Assembly (NCBI GenBank): GCA_020025205.1 | Contig: JAHHSO010000004.1 | Span: forward strand, 1 to 64,000 | Direction: 5' to 3' | DNA length: 64,000 bases | From: Christensenellaceae bacterium | Lineage (GTDB): Bacteria; Bacillota; Clostridia; Christensenellales; Aristaeellaceae | Shown: positions 7,753-16,937 of the stretch, one piece after another | How the letters are laid out: each line of letters opens with the position of its first letter | Position numbering within the stretch: position 1 is the first letter of the stretch | The notes under the pieces: model-generated | Database searches by the model: none | Told to the model about the DNA's origin: nothing | Seen by the model: the letters and a program-made list of their open reading frames with translations, nothing else | Position numbers and translations under genes: made by a program

Positions 7753-10263
7753 TTACAGCTCATCGGTATCTTCAGCCTGCTCTGCGGCTTCCTCGTTAAG
7801 GGAGTCCGCTTCCTCTTCGCGTTCAGCAGCTGTCACGCTGACAATGCGGCTCTCATCATCCACGCGCATGACGCGGACGCCCTGCGCCACACGGCCAATG
7901 ACGGAAATATCGCTGACAGGCATACGGATGATCGTACCGTCATCCGTGATGAGCATGATATCCTCATCCTCGCTGACCAGCAGCTGTGCCGCCATGAGTC
8001 CGGTCTTATCGGTCAGGCGCATCGCCATGATGCCCTTGCCGCCGCGGGACTGCGTGCGGAATTCGGAAACCTCCGTGCGCTTGCCGTAGCCGTTTTGGGT
8101 AATGGCAAGCACCTGCTTGCCCTCTTCAATGCGGGCAATGGAGATCACTTCATCCCCAACAGCCAGATCAATGGAACGCACGCCCATTGCATTTCGGCCC
8201 ATCGCGCGGATGTTGTCCTCGTCAAATCGGATGGCCTGACCCATACGGGTTGCCAGAATCAGTTCACAGGACGCATCTGTCAGCTCCACGCCAATCAGTT
8301 CGTCATCCTCTCGCAGGGCAATAGCGATCAGACCAGCCTTGCGGAGGTTGGCAAACTCATCAATTGCTGTCTTCTTGATCAGTCCATCCTTGGTCGCCAT
8401 GACCAGATAATGACCCTCAACCTCTCGCGGCAGCGGAATCATCGCCGTAACCTTTTCGCCGCCGTCCAGCTGAAGCAGGTTCACGATCGCCGTGCCGCGC
8501 GCAGTGCGCCCGGCTTCCGGAATCTCATAGCCCTTGAGGCTGTACACGCGCCCCTTGTTGGTGAAGAACATGATCTCGTCATGTGTGGATGTAACCAGAA
8601 GGTGCTCCGCGTAATCCTCCTCACGCGTGGTCATGCCCATGACACCCTTGCCGCCGCGATTCTGGCTGCGGTAAGTTGCACAGGGGATGCGTTTCACATA
8701 GCCGAAGTGCGTCAGTGTCAGAACGACATTTTCCTCCTGAATGAGGTCTTCAGGATCAATTTCACCGTCCAGCATGCTGATTTCTGTACGGCGTTCGTCC
8801 GCATATTTGGCCTTGATCTGAAGAATTTCTTCGCGGATAATGCCCAGCACCATCTTCTCATCAGCCAAAACAGCACGCAGATAAGCGATCGTCTTTTCCA
8901 GCTGCTCATACTCTTCCTGAAGGCGCTCGCGCTCCAGTCCGGTCAGGCGGGCAAGACGCATATCCAGAATCGCCTGTGCCTGCTTATCTGACAGGCCAAA
9001 GCGCTCAATGAGCTGTGCCTTGGCAATGCCGGTATTGGCGCTCCCCCGAATGATGCGGACGATTTCGTCGATGTTGTCCAGCGCAATCAGCAAACCTTCC
9101 AGAATATGGGCGCGGGCTTCGGCTTTGTCCAGATCATAGCGGGTACGCCTTGTGATGACTTCCTTCTGATGCTCCAGATAATGGAAGAGCAGCTGATGGA
9201 GAGACAGTACCTTCGGTTCGCCATCCACAAGTGCCAGCATGATGACGCCGAACGCATCCTGCATCTGAGTGTGCTTATAAAGATAATTGAGCACAACAGC
9301 AGAATTGACATCCTTCTTCAGTTCGATGACAATGCGCATGCCCTCGCGGTCACTCTCGTCACGGATATCGCTGATCCCCTCAAGGCGCTTGTCATGAACA
9401 AGCTCCGCGATCTTGGTAACCAGCGCCGCTTTATTGACCATGTACGGAATTTCCGTCACAACAATGCGCTGACGGCCATTGGGCATCGGCTCCACCTCTG
9501 TCCTCGCGCGGGTGACAATGCGGCCGCGTCCCGTGGTATACGCGTCATAAATGCCGCGTCTGCCCAGAATAATGCCTCCGGTCGGGAAGTCCGGTCCCTT
9601 GATGGACTCCATCAATTCCTGTGTCGTCACATTCGGATTGTCAATCAGCTTGACCACACCGTCTATGACTTCTCCAAGGTTATGCGGCGGGATGTTGGTC
9701 GCCATGCCCACAGCAATGCCGGAAGAACCATTGACAAGCAGGTTCGGGAAGCGGCTGGGCAGCACATTGGGCTGCATCAGCGTTTCGTCGAAGTTCGGGG
9801 AAAAGTCCACCGTTTCCTTGTCGATGTCCGCGAGCATTTCCATGTTGATCTTGCTCATGCGGGCCTCAGTATATCGCATGGCCGCCGCACCATCGCCGTC
9901 AACAGAGCCAAAGTTGCCCTGTCCCTCTACGAGCGGATAGCGTGTAGAAAAATCCTGTGCCAGGCGCACCAGTGCGCCGTAAACGGAAGAATCTCCATGC
10001 GGATGATATTTACCAAGAACGTCGCCGACGATACGCGCACACTTACGATACGGCTTATCCGGCGTGACGCCCAATTCGTGCATGGCATACAGAATACGCC
10101 TGTGCACGGGCTTGAGGCCGTCGCGCACGTCCGGCAGGGCGCGTGTGATGATGACGGCCATCGCGTAGGAGATGAACGATTTCTTCATCTCATGTTCCAG
10201 ATCAATGGGGCGGATGCGCTCCAGATCCGTTGTATTACCGGGCAGATTGTCCTTAAAATCCAA
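7753..10263 (-). CDS. gyrA: DNA gyrase subunit A
   Basis: An 836-residue type IIA topoisomerase subunit. The catalytic tyrosine is Tyr131 in AAMRYTEARM, and the C-terminal beta-pinwheel carries the GyrA box QNRGGKG with a second copy QSRGGKG. The start is TTG with GGAAGG upstream. The C-terminus is an acidic tail (EREEEADSLNEEAAEQAEDT). In the quinolone-resistance region, Ser92 corresponds to E. coli Ser83 and Gly96 (GDSSVYGALV) to E. coli Asp87, where most bacteria have Asp or Glu. It follows gyrB by 17 bases. Confidence 0.97.
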   Translation of the reverse strand: MDFKDNLPGNTTDLERIRPIDLEHEMKKSFISYAMAVIITRALPDVRDGLKPVHRRILYAMHELGVTPDKPYRKCARIVGDVLGKYHPHGDSSVYGALVRLAQDFSTRYPLVEGQGNFGSVDGDGAAAMRYTEARMSKINMEMLADIDKETVDFSPNFDETLMQPNVLPSRFPNLLVNGSSGIAVGMATNIPPHNLGEVIDGVVKLIDNPNVTTQELMESIKGPDFPTGGIILGRRGIYDAYTTGRGRIVTRARTEVEPMPNGRQRIVVTEIPYMVNKAALVTKIAELVHDKRLEGISDIRDESDREGMRIVIELKKDVNSAVVLNYLYKHTQMQDAFGVIMLALVDGEPKVLSLHQLLFHYLEHQKEVITRRTRYDLDKAEARAHILEGLLIALDNIDEIVRIIRGSANTGIAKAQLIERFGLSDKQAQAILDMRLARLTGLERERLQEEYEQLEKTIAYLRAVLADEKMVLGIIREEILQIKAKYADERRTEISMLDGEIDPEDLIQEENVVLTLTHFGYVKRIPCATYRSQNRGGKGVMGMTTREEDYAEHLLVTSTHDEIMFFTNKGRVYSLKGYEIPEAGRTARGTAIVNLLQLDGGEKVTAMIPLPREVEGHYLVMATKDGLIKKTAIDEFANLRKAGLIAIALREDDELIGVELTDASCELILATRMGQAIRFDEDNIRAMGRNAMGVRSIDLAVGDEVISIARIEEGKQVLAITQNGYGKRTEVSEFRTQSRGGKGIMAMRLTDKTGLMAAQLLVSEDEDIMLITDDGTIIRMPVSDISVIGRVAQGVRVMRVDDESRIVSVTAAEREEEADSLNEEAAEQAEDTDEL

Positions 10264-10280
10264 ATGTCCTTCCGCCTTTC

Positions 10281-12230
10281 TCAGATATCAAGGTCGAGCA
10301 CGAGCTTGCTGTTCTGCTCGATGAATTCGCGGCGCGGTTCCACCTTCTCGCCCATCAGCAGAGACATGGTTTCGTCCGCTGCAATTGCGTCTTCCACGGT
10401 AACACGCAGCATCGTGCGCGTTTCGGGGTTCATGGTGGTCGTCCACAGCTGCTCTGCGCTCATTTCGCCAAGACCTTTGTATCGCTGCACATCCGGCTTC
10501 TTCTCGCGCCCGATTTCAGTCATCACGCGGTCAAGCTCCTGATCGGAATAGCAGTAGCGCTCATTCTTCTGGTACGTCACTTTGTAAAGCGGCGGCTGCG
10601 CTGCATAGACATGCCCCTGCTCAATCAGCGGGCGCATGTAGCGATAGAAGAATGTAAGCATCAGGATACGGATGTGGCTGCCGTCAACGTCCGCATCCGT
10701 CATGCAGACGATTCGGTCATAACGAAGCTTGGAGATGTCAAACTCATCGCCCACGCCGCAGCCGAACGCCGTGATCATGGCCTTGATTTCCTCATTAGCC
10801 AGCACACGGTCAAGCCTCGTCTTTTCCACGTTGAGGATCTTGCCGCGCAGGGGCAGGATTGCCTGAAAATGCCTGTCTCTGCCGCTCTTGGCGCTTCCGC
10901 CTGCGGAGTCGCCTTCGACAAGGAAGATTTCGCAGCGGCTTGGATCCTTTTCTGAACAATCCGCCAGCTTGCCCGGCAGGCTGGCAGATTCCAGCACCGT
11001 CTTTCTGCGGGTCAAATCGCGCGCTTTTCTGGCCGCCTCGCGCGCACGGGACGCAGCCAGACAGCGGTCCAAAATAGCCTTGGCAATCTGCGGGTTTTCT
11101 TCCAGATAGTCGGAAAGCTGCTTGCCCACCAGAGAATTGACAATGGTGCGCACTTCGCTGTTGCCCAGCTTCGACTTTGTCTGGCTCTCAAACTGCGGGT
11201 CTTCCAGTTTCACAGACACGATGGCCGCCATGCCCTCGCGCGTATCCTCGCCCGAAAGGTTGGCGTCATTGGCTTTGAGAATGTTGTGTCTGCGGCCATA
11301 ATCATTGATGACGCGGGTAACAGCCATGCCGAAGCCTGCCATATGCGTGCCGCCGTCCGGCGTGTGAATGTTGTTGACAAACGTGAAGATGTTCTCAGAA
11401 TAGGAGTCGTTGTATTGAATCGCAACTTCTACACTGGTGGTGTCTACCATGCCCTCCATGTAGATCGGTTCCGGAAACAGGACTTCCTTCTTTTTGTTGA
11501 TATACTTGACAAATTCGCTGATGCCGCCCTCATAATGGAACACATCCTCAACCGGTTCTCCCGCGCGCTCGTCCCTGAAGACAATGCGCAGGCCGCGGTT
11601 TAGGAACGCCATTTCGCGGAAACGCGTCTTGAGTACATCATACTGGAACACGCCCGTTTCAAAGATGCCTTCCTTCCCGCCTTCACCCTTCACATCCGGC
11701 CAGAAGCGGATGGTGGTGCCTGTGCGGTCAGTCTCACCTACAACCTTGAGATCATAAAGCACCTTGCCGCGTTCATATTCCTGCTGATAAATTTTCCCGT
11801 CCTGATAGACGTTGACCTGCAAGTGACGGGAAAGGGCGTTGACGACAGATGCGCCGACTCCGTGCAGGCCGCCGGAAACCTTGTATCCTCCGCCGCCGAA
11901 CTTGCCGCCTGCATGCAGAATGGTCAGGCAGACCTCTACCGCCGGGCGTCCAATCTTCGGGTGAATACCCACCGGGAATCCGCGTCCATCGTCCACGACG
12001 GAGCAGGAGCCGTCTTTGTGGAGGGTGATGATGATCTGGCTGCAAAAGCCGGCAAGCGCTTCGTCCACGGCGTTGTCTACGATCTCGTAGACGAGATGAT
12101 GCAGACCGCGCTCGTCGGTGGAGCCGATGTACATGCCCGGGCGCTTGCGTACAGCCTCCAGCCCTTCAAGTACCTGTATTTGGTTCTCGTCGTAGCTTTC
12201 CTGCTGATCGACCATTTCCTGATTATCCAT
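10281..12230 (-). CDS. gyrB: DNA gyrase subunit B
   Basis: A 649-residue ATPase and TOPRIM subunit of gyrase. The GHKL ATP site includes EIVDNAVDEALAG and VDDGRGFPVG, with the GGLHGVGASVVNALS lid. The TOPRIM Glu is in LVEGDSAGGSAKSGRDR with the DxD in MTDADVDGSHI. The C-terminus ends as usual with SKLVLDLDI. The ATG has AAGGAG upstream. Gene order remB-gyrB-gyrA, without recF directly before remB. Confidence 0.98.
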   Translation of the reverse strand: MDNQEMVDQQESYDENQIQVLEGLEAVRKRPGMYIGSTDERGLHHLVYEIVDNAVDEALAGFCSQIIITLHKDGSCSVVDDGRGFPVGIHPKIGRPAVEVCLTILHAGGKFGGGGYKVSGGLHGVGASVVNALSRHLQVNVYQDGKIYQQEYERGKVLYDLKVVGETDRTGTTIRFWPDVKGEGGKEGIFETGVFQYDVLKTRFREMAFLNRGLRIVFRDERAGEPVEDVFHYEGGISEFVKYINKKKEVLFPEPIYMEGMVDTTSVEVAIQYNDSYSENIFTFVNNIHTPDGGTHMAGFGMAVTRVINDYGRRHNILKANDANLSGEDTREGMAAIVSVKLEDPQFESQTKSKLGNSEVRTIVNSLVGKQLSDYLEENPQIAKAILDRCLAASRAREAARKARDLTRRKTVLESASLPGKLADCSEKDPSRCEIFLVEGDSAGGSAKSGRDRHFQAILPLRGKILNVEKTRLDRVLANEEIKAMITAFGCGVGDEFDISKLRYDRIVCMTDADVDGSHIRILMLTFFYRYMRPLIEQGHVYAAQPPLYKVTYQKNERYCYSDQELDRVMTEIGREKKPDVQRYKGLGEMSAEQLWTTTMNPETRTMLRVTVEDAIAADETMSLLMGEKVEPRREFIEQNSKLVLDLDI

Positions 12231-12258
12231 TTGCTCTCCTTGTCTCTGTTTTCGTCAT

Positions 12259-12573
12259 TCAAACATCCGCCTCTTCCGGGGCTTCCCGAATTGCGGACGG
12301 GTAGGCGCGCTCATGTGCACGCTGCGCCAGCGTCACCGAAGAAATCGGCGACAGGTAGACGCGCGGATTTTCTGTTGCGCCGCCTGCGCATCTGGCTCCT
12401 GCGCAGATCACGGCGCTCTTGGCGACGATCCCCTGGCGGGCGAGTATGCGGTTCTGTCGGCGGATTTCTGCCAGCATGGCGCCTGTTACGGCACTCTGGC
12501 TCTGCGTCAGATCGATGATGGCCACGATGTCCTTTCCGTGTACGCTGACATCGTCGCCCAGATGCAGAATCAT
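12259..12573 (-). CDS. remB: RemB/YaaB-like DUF370 protein
   Basis: A 104-residue protein starting MILHLGDDVSVHGKDIVAIIDL, the typical opening of DUF370 proteins of the RemB (YaaB) type. In Bacillus subtilis remB lies between recF and gyrB, matching the position here. RemA of this family is a DNA-binding activator of matrix genes; the molecular role of RemB is less clear. The ATG is preceded by AGGAGGGG, and a strong promoter lies 65 bases upstream. This gene therefore leads the gyrase operon. Confidence 0.8.
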   Translation of the reverse strand: MILHLGDDVSVHGKDIVAIIDLTQSQSAVTGAMLAEIRRQNRILARQGIVAKSAVICAGARCAGGATENPRVYLSPISSVTLAQRAHERAYPSAIREAPEEADV

Positions 12574-12637
12574 GGCCCCTCCTTGAGCGCAAAGTGCGGG
12601 ATTTCACCCGTACCAGCACAGTTTTACTTACTATAAT

Positions 12638-12666
12638 AGTATACCAAATTCCGCTGTTTTTTTCAA
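12638..12666 (-). promoter_or_regulatory. Promoter of remB-gyrB-gyrA
   Basis: Minus strand TTGAAA and TATACT with a 17-base spacer and an extended -10 TGG. Confidence 0.85.
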
Positions 12667-12712
12667 ACATCATAGTGCTGTTTTTATATGCTTTTTAGTT
12701 GAAAAAACATAC

Positions 12713-12741
12713 AAAAAAAGACGCCGCTTTTCGGCGTCTTT
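12713..12741 (-). terminator. Terminator of sppA
   Basis: AAAGACGCCG and CGGCGTCTTT pair around a 5-base loop, followed by TTTTTTT on the minus strand. It lies between the sppA stop and the remB promoter. Confidence 0.9.
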
Positions 12742-12787
12742 GAAAACCCGGTTTTCAGCTCTTTTTTCCGCGCAATTTATCCCGTTT

Positions 12788-13693
12788 TTACAATCCTCTG
12801 GATATACCCAAGCGGCTTGATGCTGCGTCTTCACCGCTTTCCTCAAGCCACTTGAACAGCTGCGGCATCTCAAATGTTCCCTGCAATCCATACGATTCTT
12901 CCGGCGTCACATCCAACAGTTCTGCACCAGGATGCTTTTCTTCAACGCGCGCAAGCATTTCTTCAAAGTACAGCACGTCGTCCACAAGTCCCATCTGCTG
13001 CGCCTGTACCGCAGAAAGCAGCCGTCCATCCAGAAAACCGGCCATCTGTTCTTCCGTCAGCCCGCGTGCCTGCGAAATTGCCTGCTTGAAATAGCCGAAA
13101 CTCTCCTCCACAAGCTGCTGATAGATTTCTCTCTGTTCCGGTGTCAGTTCAGGATAGCCGACGACCTTGTTTTTGCCCGTAGACACATATACACGTTCCA
13201 GCCCAAGTTTCTCATCAAGCCCCGCTTCGCTGTACGATTCAATGTAAGCGCCCACATTGCCCGTAATTGTCATTCGTCCAGCGCCAATGCTGTCTGCCGC
13301 CATCGCGACAAAAACGCCCGCTGAACAGCATTCTTCGGCCATATATGCATACACAGGGCGCCCCGTGTCTTCTTTATAGCGCATCAGCGCATGATAAACC
13401 TCGTCCGCGTCATACAGGCTGCCGCCGGGCGTATCCAGAACAACCAAAAGCCCCTGATTGTCCGAGTCCCGTATCAGCGCATCAATGGCCTCCAGCGTCC
13501 CTGCCTGATCGTAGAAATAAGCGCTTTTCTCAATCGCATCTTCAATCCTCAAAAGCGCGATATTCTGCCCTTTCGCCTCTGTGCCTTTTCCGCCTGCCTG
13601 TTCTCCCAATATACCCGCCAGCCAATTATCCTCTGCCAGCGCCGCTGTGCAAAGCATCAGCAGCGTCAGTACCAATATACTCAGTTTTTTCAC
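12788..13693 (-). CDS. Secreted S49-family serine protease (SppA-like)
   Basis: A 301-residue protein with a signal peptide (LSILVLTLLMLCTAALA, cleavage after about residue 20) and an S49 domain. The likely nucleophile is the Ser in EECCSAGVFVAMAADSI, where typical family members read ASGGYYVA. The likely general-base Lys is in STGKNKVVGYPELTPEQ. The short single-domain form suggests signal peptide peptidase activity at the outer face of the membrane. The start is GTG with GGGAGG upstream. It follows nrdG by 53 bases. Confidence 0.85.
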   Translation of the reverse strand: MKKLSILVLTLLMLCTAALAEDNWLAGILGEQAGGKGTEAKGQNIALLRIEDAIEKSAYFYDQAGTLEAIDALIRDSDNQGLLVVLDTPGGSLYDADEVYHALMRYKEDTGRPVYAYMAEECCSAGVFVAMAADSIGAGRMTITGNVGAYIESYSEAGLDEKLGLERVYVSTGKNKVVGYPELTPEQREIYQQLVEESFGYFKQAISQARGLTEEQMAGFLDGRLLSAVQAQQMGLVDDVLYFEEMLARVEEKHPGAELLDVTPEESYGLQGTFEMPQLFKWLEESGEDAASSRLGISRGL

Positions 13694-13746
13694 AGCATTC
13701 CCTCCCGTTTGTTCTGGTTGGCTATTCTAATTTTTCTGTTGCCCGC

Positions 13747-14253
13747 TTACCAGACCGGCGGCTCATAAAGCACAACACTGCCTGCTTCCAAAGTTTTTGG
13801 AACATCAATCAGCCGCTGATTCCTGCTGCCGCAGTACAAAAGCTCCAAAGAACGTTCTGCCTGCACAAACGGCCCATCTACAAGCACATCCAGCATTTTC
13901 AAAAGCCGCATTCTGTCCGCCCTGTTTTCTTTCAGCAAAGCCTCCAGCGTAAAACCTGTATAGCACCAAATGTTCATTCCCTTCTTTTTCGCTGCCTCTG
14001 CGATCTCAATCAGCGCTTCAGGCTGCATCATCGGCTCTCCCCCTGAAAACGTTACACCGCGCACAAGCGGATCTTTTCCAAGTTTTTCAATGATCTCCTC
14101 TGTCTGCACAATCTGCCCGCCGTCCATATCGTGCGTCTGCGGATTATGGCATCCGGGACATCCATGCGGGCATCCCTGCGTAAAGAGTGCAAACCGATAC
14201 CCCGGGCCATCGACGATGGACTCCGGCTCAAAGCCTGCGATCCGAAGCTGCAT
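13747..14253 (-). CDS. nrdG: Anaerobic ribonucleotide reductase activase
   Basis: A 168-residue radical-SAM enzyme that installs the glycyl radical in NrdD. The CxxxCxxC cluster motif is CPHGCPGC at about residues 28-35, and VTFSGGEPMMQPEA is the SAM-binding GGE region. AAGGAGGA precedes the ATG. It is separated from nrdD by 138 bases containing a terminator-like hairpin, so its level relative to nrdD may be set by partial termination. Confidence 0.96.
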   Translation of the reverse strand: MQLRIAGFEPESIVDGPGYRFALFTQGCPHGCPGCHNPQTHDMDGGQIVQTEEIIEKLGKDPLVRGVTFSGGEPMMQPEALIEIAEAAKKKGMNIWCYTGFTLEALLKENRADRMRLLKMLDVLVDGPFVQAERSLELLYCGSRNQRLIDVPKTLEAGSVVLYEPPVW

Positions 14254-14352
14254 CTTCTTTTTCCTCCTTCAACCTATAAATGACCTGGTTTTTACCGCCC
14301 GAAGCACCTGGAAATCTGCCTCCAAGCGATGCTTTGATTCTACTTGCAAAGA

Positions 14353-14384
14353 CAAAAATACCCGCCTTCTTCTTGGAAAGCGGG
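14353..14384 (-). terminator. Terminator-like hairpin between nrdD and nrdG
   Basis: CCCGC...GCGGG with flanking CTT/AAG pairing, followed by TATTTTTG on the minus strand, directly after the nrdD stop. Confidence 0.65.
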
Positions 14385-14391
14385 CTGAAAA

Positions 14392-16707
14392 TTACATGCT
14401 GTGATGCACGCGATCATGTTCCTCGGCGCGCTTACCGTCGTTAAACCGGTCCAGCGTGCCAACAAGATAGCCGGTGATGCGGCGGATGCGTTCAAAGTGA
14501 ACTTCCTCTTCTTTCCGTCCGCACTTAGGGCAGCTGTCCCCGATAATGCCATTATACCCGCAGATGGGGTCACGGTCAACCGGGTGATTGATAGAGCCAT
14601 AGCCGATGCCTGCATCGTGCATAGCGCGAACGACCGCTTCAAAGGCGTCGAGGTTGCGCGTAGGATCGCCATCCATCTCGATATAGGAGATATGGCCAGC
14701 GTTGGTAAGCGCATGATATGGTCCTTCCAGACGGATCTTTTCAAATGCGCTGATCGGGTAATACACCGGAATATGGAAGCTGTTGGTATAATATTCACGG
14801 TCGGTGACACCGGGAATCACACCGTATTTTTTCTTATCCAGCTTAACAAAGCGGCCGGAAAGTCCCTCTGCCGGGGTCGCCAGGAGCGTATAATTGAGCT
14901 TCTTCTGCTGGGCGCGCTCATCGCAGCGGTCGCGCATATGACCGATGATAGAAAGTCCCAGCTTCTGGGCGCGCTCGCTCTGTCCATGATGCTCGCCAAT
15001 GAGGGCTACAAGCGTCTCTGCCAGGCCGATAAAACCAACAGACAATGTGCCGTGCTTGAGCACCTCACGCACCTCGTCATCCCAGTCAAGCTTCTCGCTG
15101 CCCATCCAGACGCCTTCACCCATCAGGAACGGATAATTGCGCACTTTCTTGCGCGCCTGAATTTCAAAGCGTTCGTCCAGCTGCTCAAACACGAGATCCA
15201 TGCGTTCGTCCAGCATCTCGAAGAACCGATCAATATCGCCCTTCGCCTCAATCGCAATGCGCGGCAGATTGATCGACGTAAACGACAGGTTGCCGCGGCG
15301 ATTGCAGACCTCGTTTTCCGGGTCATACACATTGCCAATGACGCGTGTGCGGCAGCCCATGTAGGCGATTTCCGTCTCATGGTGGCCAGGCTTATAATAC
15401 TGGAGATTAAACGGAGCATCGACAAAGGAGAAATTCGGGAACAGGCGCTTGGCGCTTACGCGGATGGACAGACGGAACAAATCGTAGTTTGGATCCCCGG
15501 GATTGTAGCTGATGCCCTCTTTCACGCGGAAAATCTGAATCGGGAAAATCGGCGTTTCTCCATTTCCCAGCCCGCTTTCCGTCGCCAGAAGCAGATTGCG
15601 CATCACCATACGGCCTTCCGGAGAAGTATCCATGCCGTAGTTAATGGAGGAGAATGGTGTCTGCGCACCCGCGCGGGAATGCATGGTGTTCAGATTGTGA
15701 ATAAACGCCTCCATCGCCTGATAGGTGCGGCGCTCCGTCTCGCGGTATCCGCGTTCCGTCGAATAGTGGATGATGCGTTCAGCCGTCTCTTCGTCTGTCA
15801 TCGTCAGCAGGCGGGCACGAAGTGCATCGTCAAACTCCTTGTTCGGCTTGAGCGTCGGGCGTGCGCCGCAGCTTTCCCGGATCTCACGGATCATCGCCTT
15901 TGCCTCTTCATCAGCCGCCTGATGATTCAGAAGGAGGTCCAACCCTGCCCCCAGCGCTCTTCTGTATTCCTTCACATATGTTTTCGCTACACCCGGCGCC
16001 ATGTCATAGTCAAAGCTGGCAATGGCCTGACCACCATGCTGGTCATTCTGATTGGACTGAATGGCAATGCAGGCCAGCGCAGAATAGCTGCCAATGTCCT
16101 GCGGCTCACGCAGCACACCGTGACCTGTGGAAAATCCTCCCTCGAACAGCTTTGTCAGGTCAATTTGCGTGCAGGTCGTGGTCAGTGTCAAAAAGTCGAG
16201 ATCATGGATGTGGATGTCGCCTTCTCGATGTGCCCTTGCATGTTCTGGGTTGAGCACATACATGTCGTAAAACTGCTTGGCGCTTTCCGAGCCATATTTG
16301 AGCATCGTGCCCATGGCCGTATCGCCGTCAATGTTGGCGTTTTCGCGCTTGATATCGGAGTCCGATGCATCCTTAAAGGTGATGTCCTGAAGAATGTGCA
16401 TGAGGTTCGTCTTGGCTTCACGGGTTCTGCTGCGCTCCGCCCGATACAGGATATATGCTTTGGCGGTCTTGCCATATCCTTCATCAATGAGCACCTGCTC
16501 CACCTGATCCTGCACATCCTCAACACCGGGGGTTTCAGATCCGCTTGCAGCGTTCAGGCGGCGCGTCACGATGTGCGCCAGTCTTAAAGTTTCATCATGT
16601 CCTTTTCCGCTTTTCACCTCGTCAAAAGCACCCTGAATGGCCGCGGCAATTTTCTCTTCATCGTAGACAACCTTTCGGCCGTCCCGTTTTGTGATGTATT
16701 CCGGCAT
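14392..16707 (-). CDS. nrdD: Anaerobic (class III) ribonucleoside-triphosphate reductase
   Basis: A 771-residue glycyl-radical enzyme making dNTPs without oxygen. An N-terminal ATP-cone (residues 1-95, EYITKRDGRKVVYDEEKI) provides allosteric control. The C-terminus has the zinc motif CGYNGIIGDSCPKCG and the glycyl-radical segment RRITGYLVGTLDRFNDGK. The ATG is preceded by a GGGGG stretch. The gene has its own consensus promoter overlapped by an inverted repeat and followed by a terminator-like hairpin in the leader. Confidence 0.97.
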   Translation of the reverse strand: MPEYITKRDGRKVVYDEEKIAAAIQGAFDEVKSGKGHDETLRLAHIVTRRLNAASGSETPGVEDVQDQVEQVLIDEGYGKTAKAYILYRAERSRTREAKTNLMHILQDITFKDASDSDIKRENANIDGDTAMGTMLKYGSESAKQFYDMYVLNPEHARAHREGDIHIHDLDFLTLTTTCTQIDLTKLFEGGFSTGHGVLREPQDIGSYSALACIAIQSNQNDQHGGQAIASFDYDMAPGVAKTYVKEYRRALGAGLDLLLNHQAADEEAKAMIREIRESCGARPTLKPNKEFDDALRARLLTMTDEETAERIIHYSTERGYRETERRTYQAMEAFIHNLNTMHSRAGAQTPFSSINYGMDTSPEGRMVMRNLLLATESGLGNGETPIFPIQIFRVKEGISYNPGDPNYDLFRLSIRVSAKRLFPNFSFVDAPFNLQYYKPGHHETEIAYMGCRTRVIGNVYDPENEVCNRRGNLSFTSINLPRIAIEAKGDIDRFFEMLDERMDLVFEQLDERFEIQARKKVRNYPFLMGEGVWMGSEKLDWDDEVREVLKHGTLSVGFIGLAETLVALIGEHHGQSERAQKLGLSIIGHMRDRCDERAQQKKLNYTLLATPAEGLSGRFVKLDKKKYGVIPGVTDREYYTNSFHIPVYYPISAFEKIRLEGPYHALTNAGHISYIEMDGDPTRNLDAFEAVVRAMHDAGIGYGSINHPVDRDPICGYNGIIGDSCPKCGRKEEEVHFERIRRITGYLVGTLDRFNDGKRAEEHDRVHHSM

Positions 16708-16766
16708 GTTGTTTCCCCCATCTTGTCCTTTTTACGATTTTCTAAATCGGTCAGCTGCAAAAATAT

Positions 16767-16796
16767 AGTAAAAGCGGACTTTCGTCCGCTTTTACT
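16767..16796 (-). terminator. Terminator-like hairpin in the nrdD leader
   Basis: A perfect 13-bp stem (AGTAAAAGCGGAC with GTCCGCTTTTACT) and a 4-base loop, followed by ATATTTTTG on the minus strand. It sits between the promoter at 16821-16850 and the nrdD start. It may act as an attenuator of nrdD and as terminator of the upstream secreted-protein gene. Confidence 0.6.
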
Positions 16797-16808
16797 ACAT
16801 TTTGCGTC

Positions 16809-16836
16809 CTATATGTCGGTATGATACGACATATAG
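16809..16836. promoter_or_regulatory. Operator-like inverted repeat over the nrdD promoter
   Basis: CTATATGTCG and CGACATATAG are perfect 10-base arms separated by 8 bases. The -10 hexamer of the nrdD promoter lies inside the spacer. The CTATAT cores recall NrdR boxes, but the spacing differs from the two tandem boxes usual for NrdR, so the regulator is not certain. Confidence 0.65.
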
Positions 16837-16850
16837 TTTCCATCTGTCAA
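16821..16850 (-). promoter_or_regulatory. Promoter of nrdD
   Basis: Minus strand TTGACA and TATCAT with an 18-base spacer, about 115 bases before the nrdD ATG. Confidence 0.8.
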
Positions 16851-16937
16851 GACACTTTCTGTCCAGTGTTCACCCGGCACTTTGAAAAAAGTCTGCTGCC
16901 GCAATGCTCAAACGCTCTGTGACAAAATTTTTTCATC

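Noticed and set aside
14401..16587. 728-codon plus-strand frame opposite nrdD
   Set aside because: It is a shadow of nrdD; composition and lack of motifs show it is not a gene.
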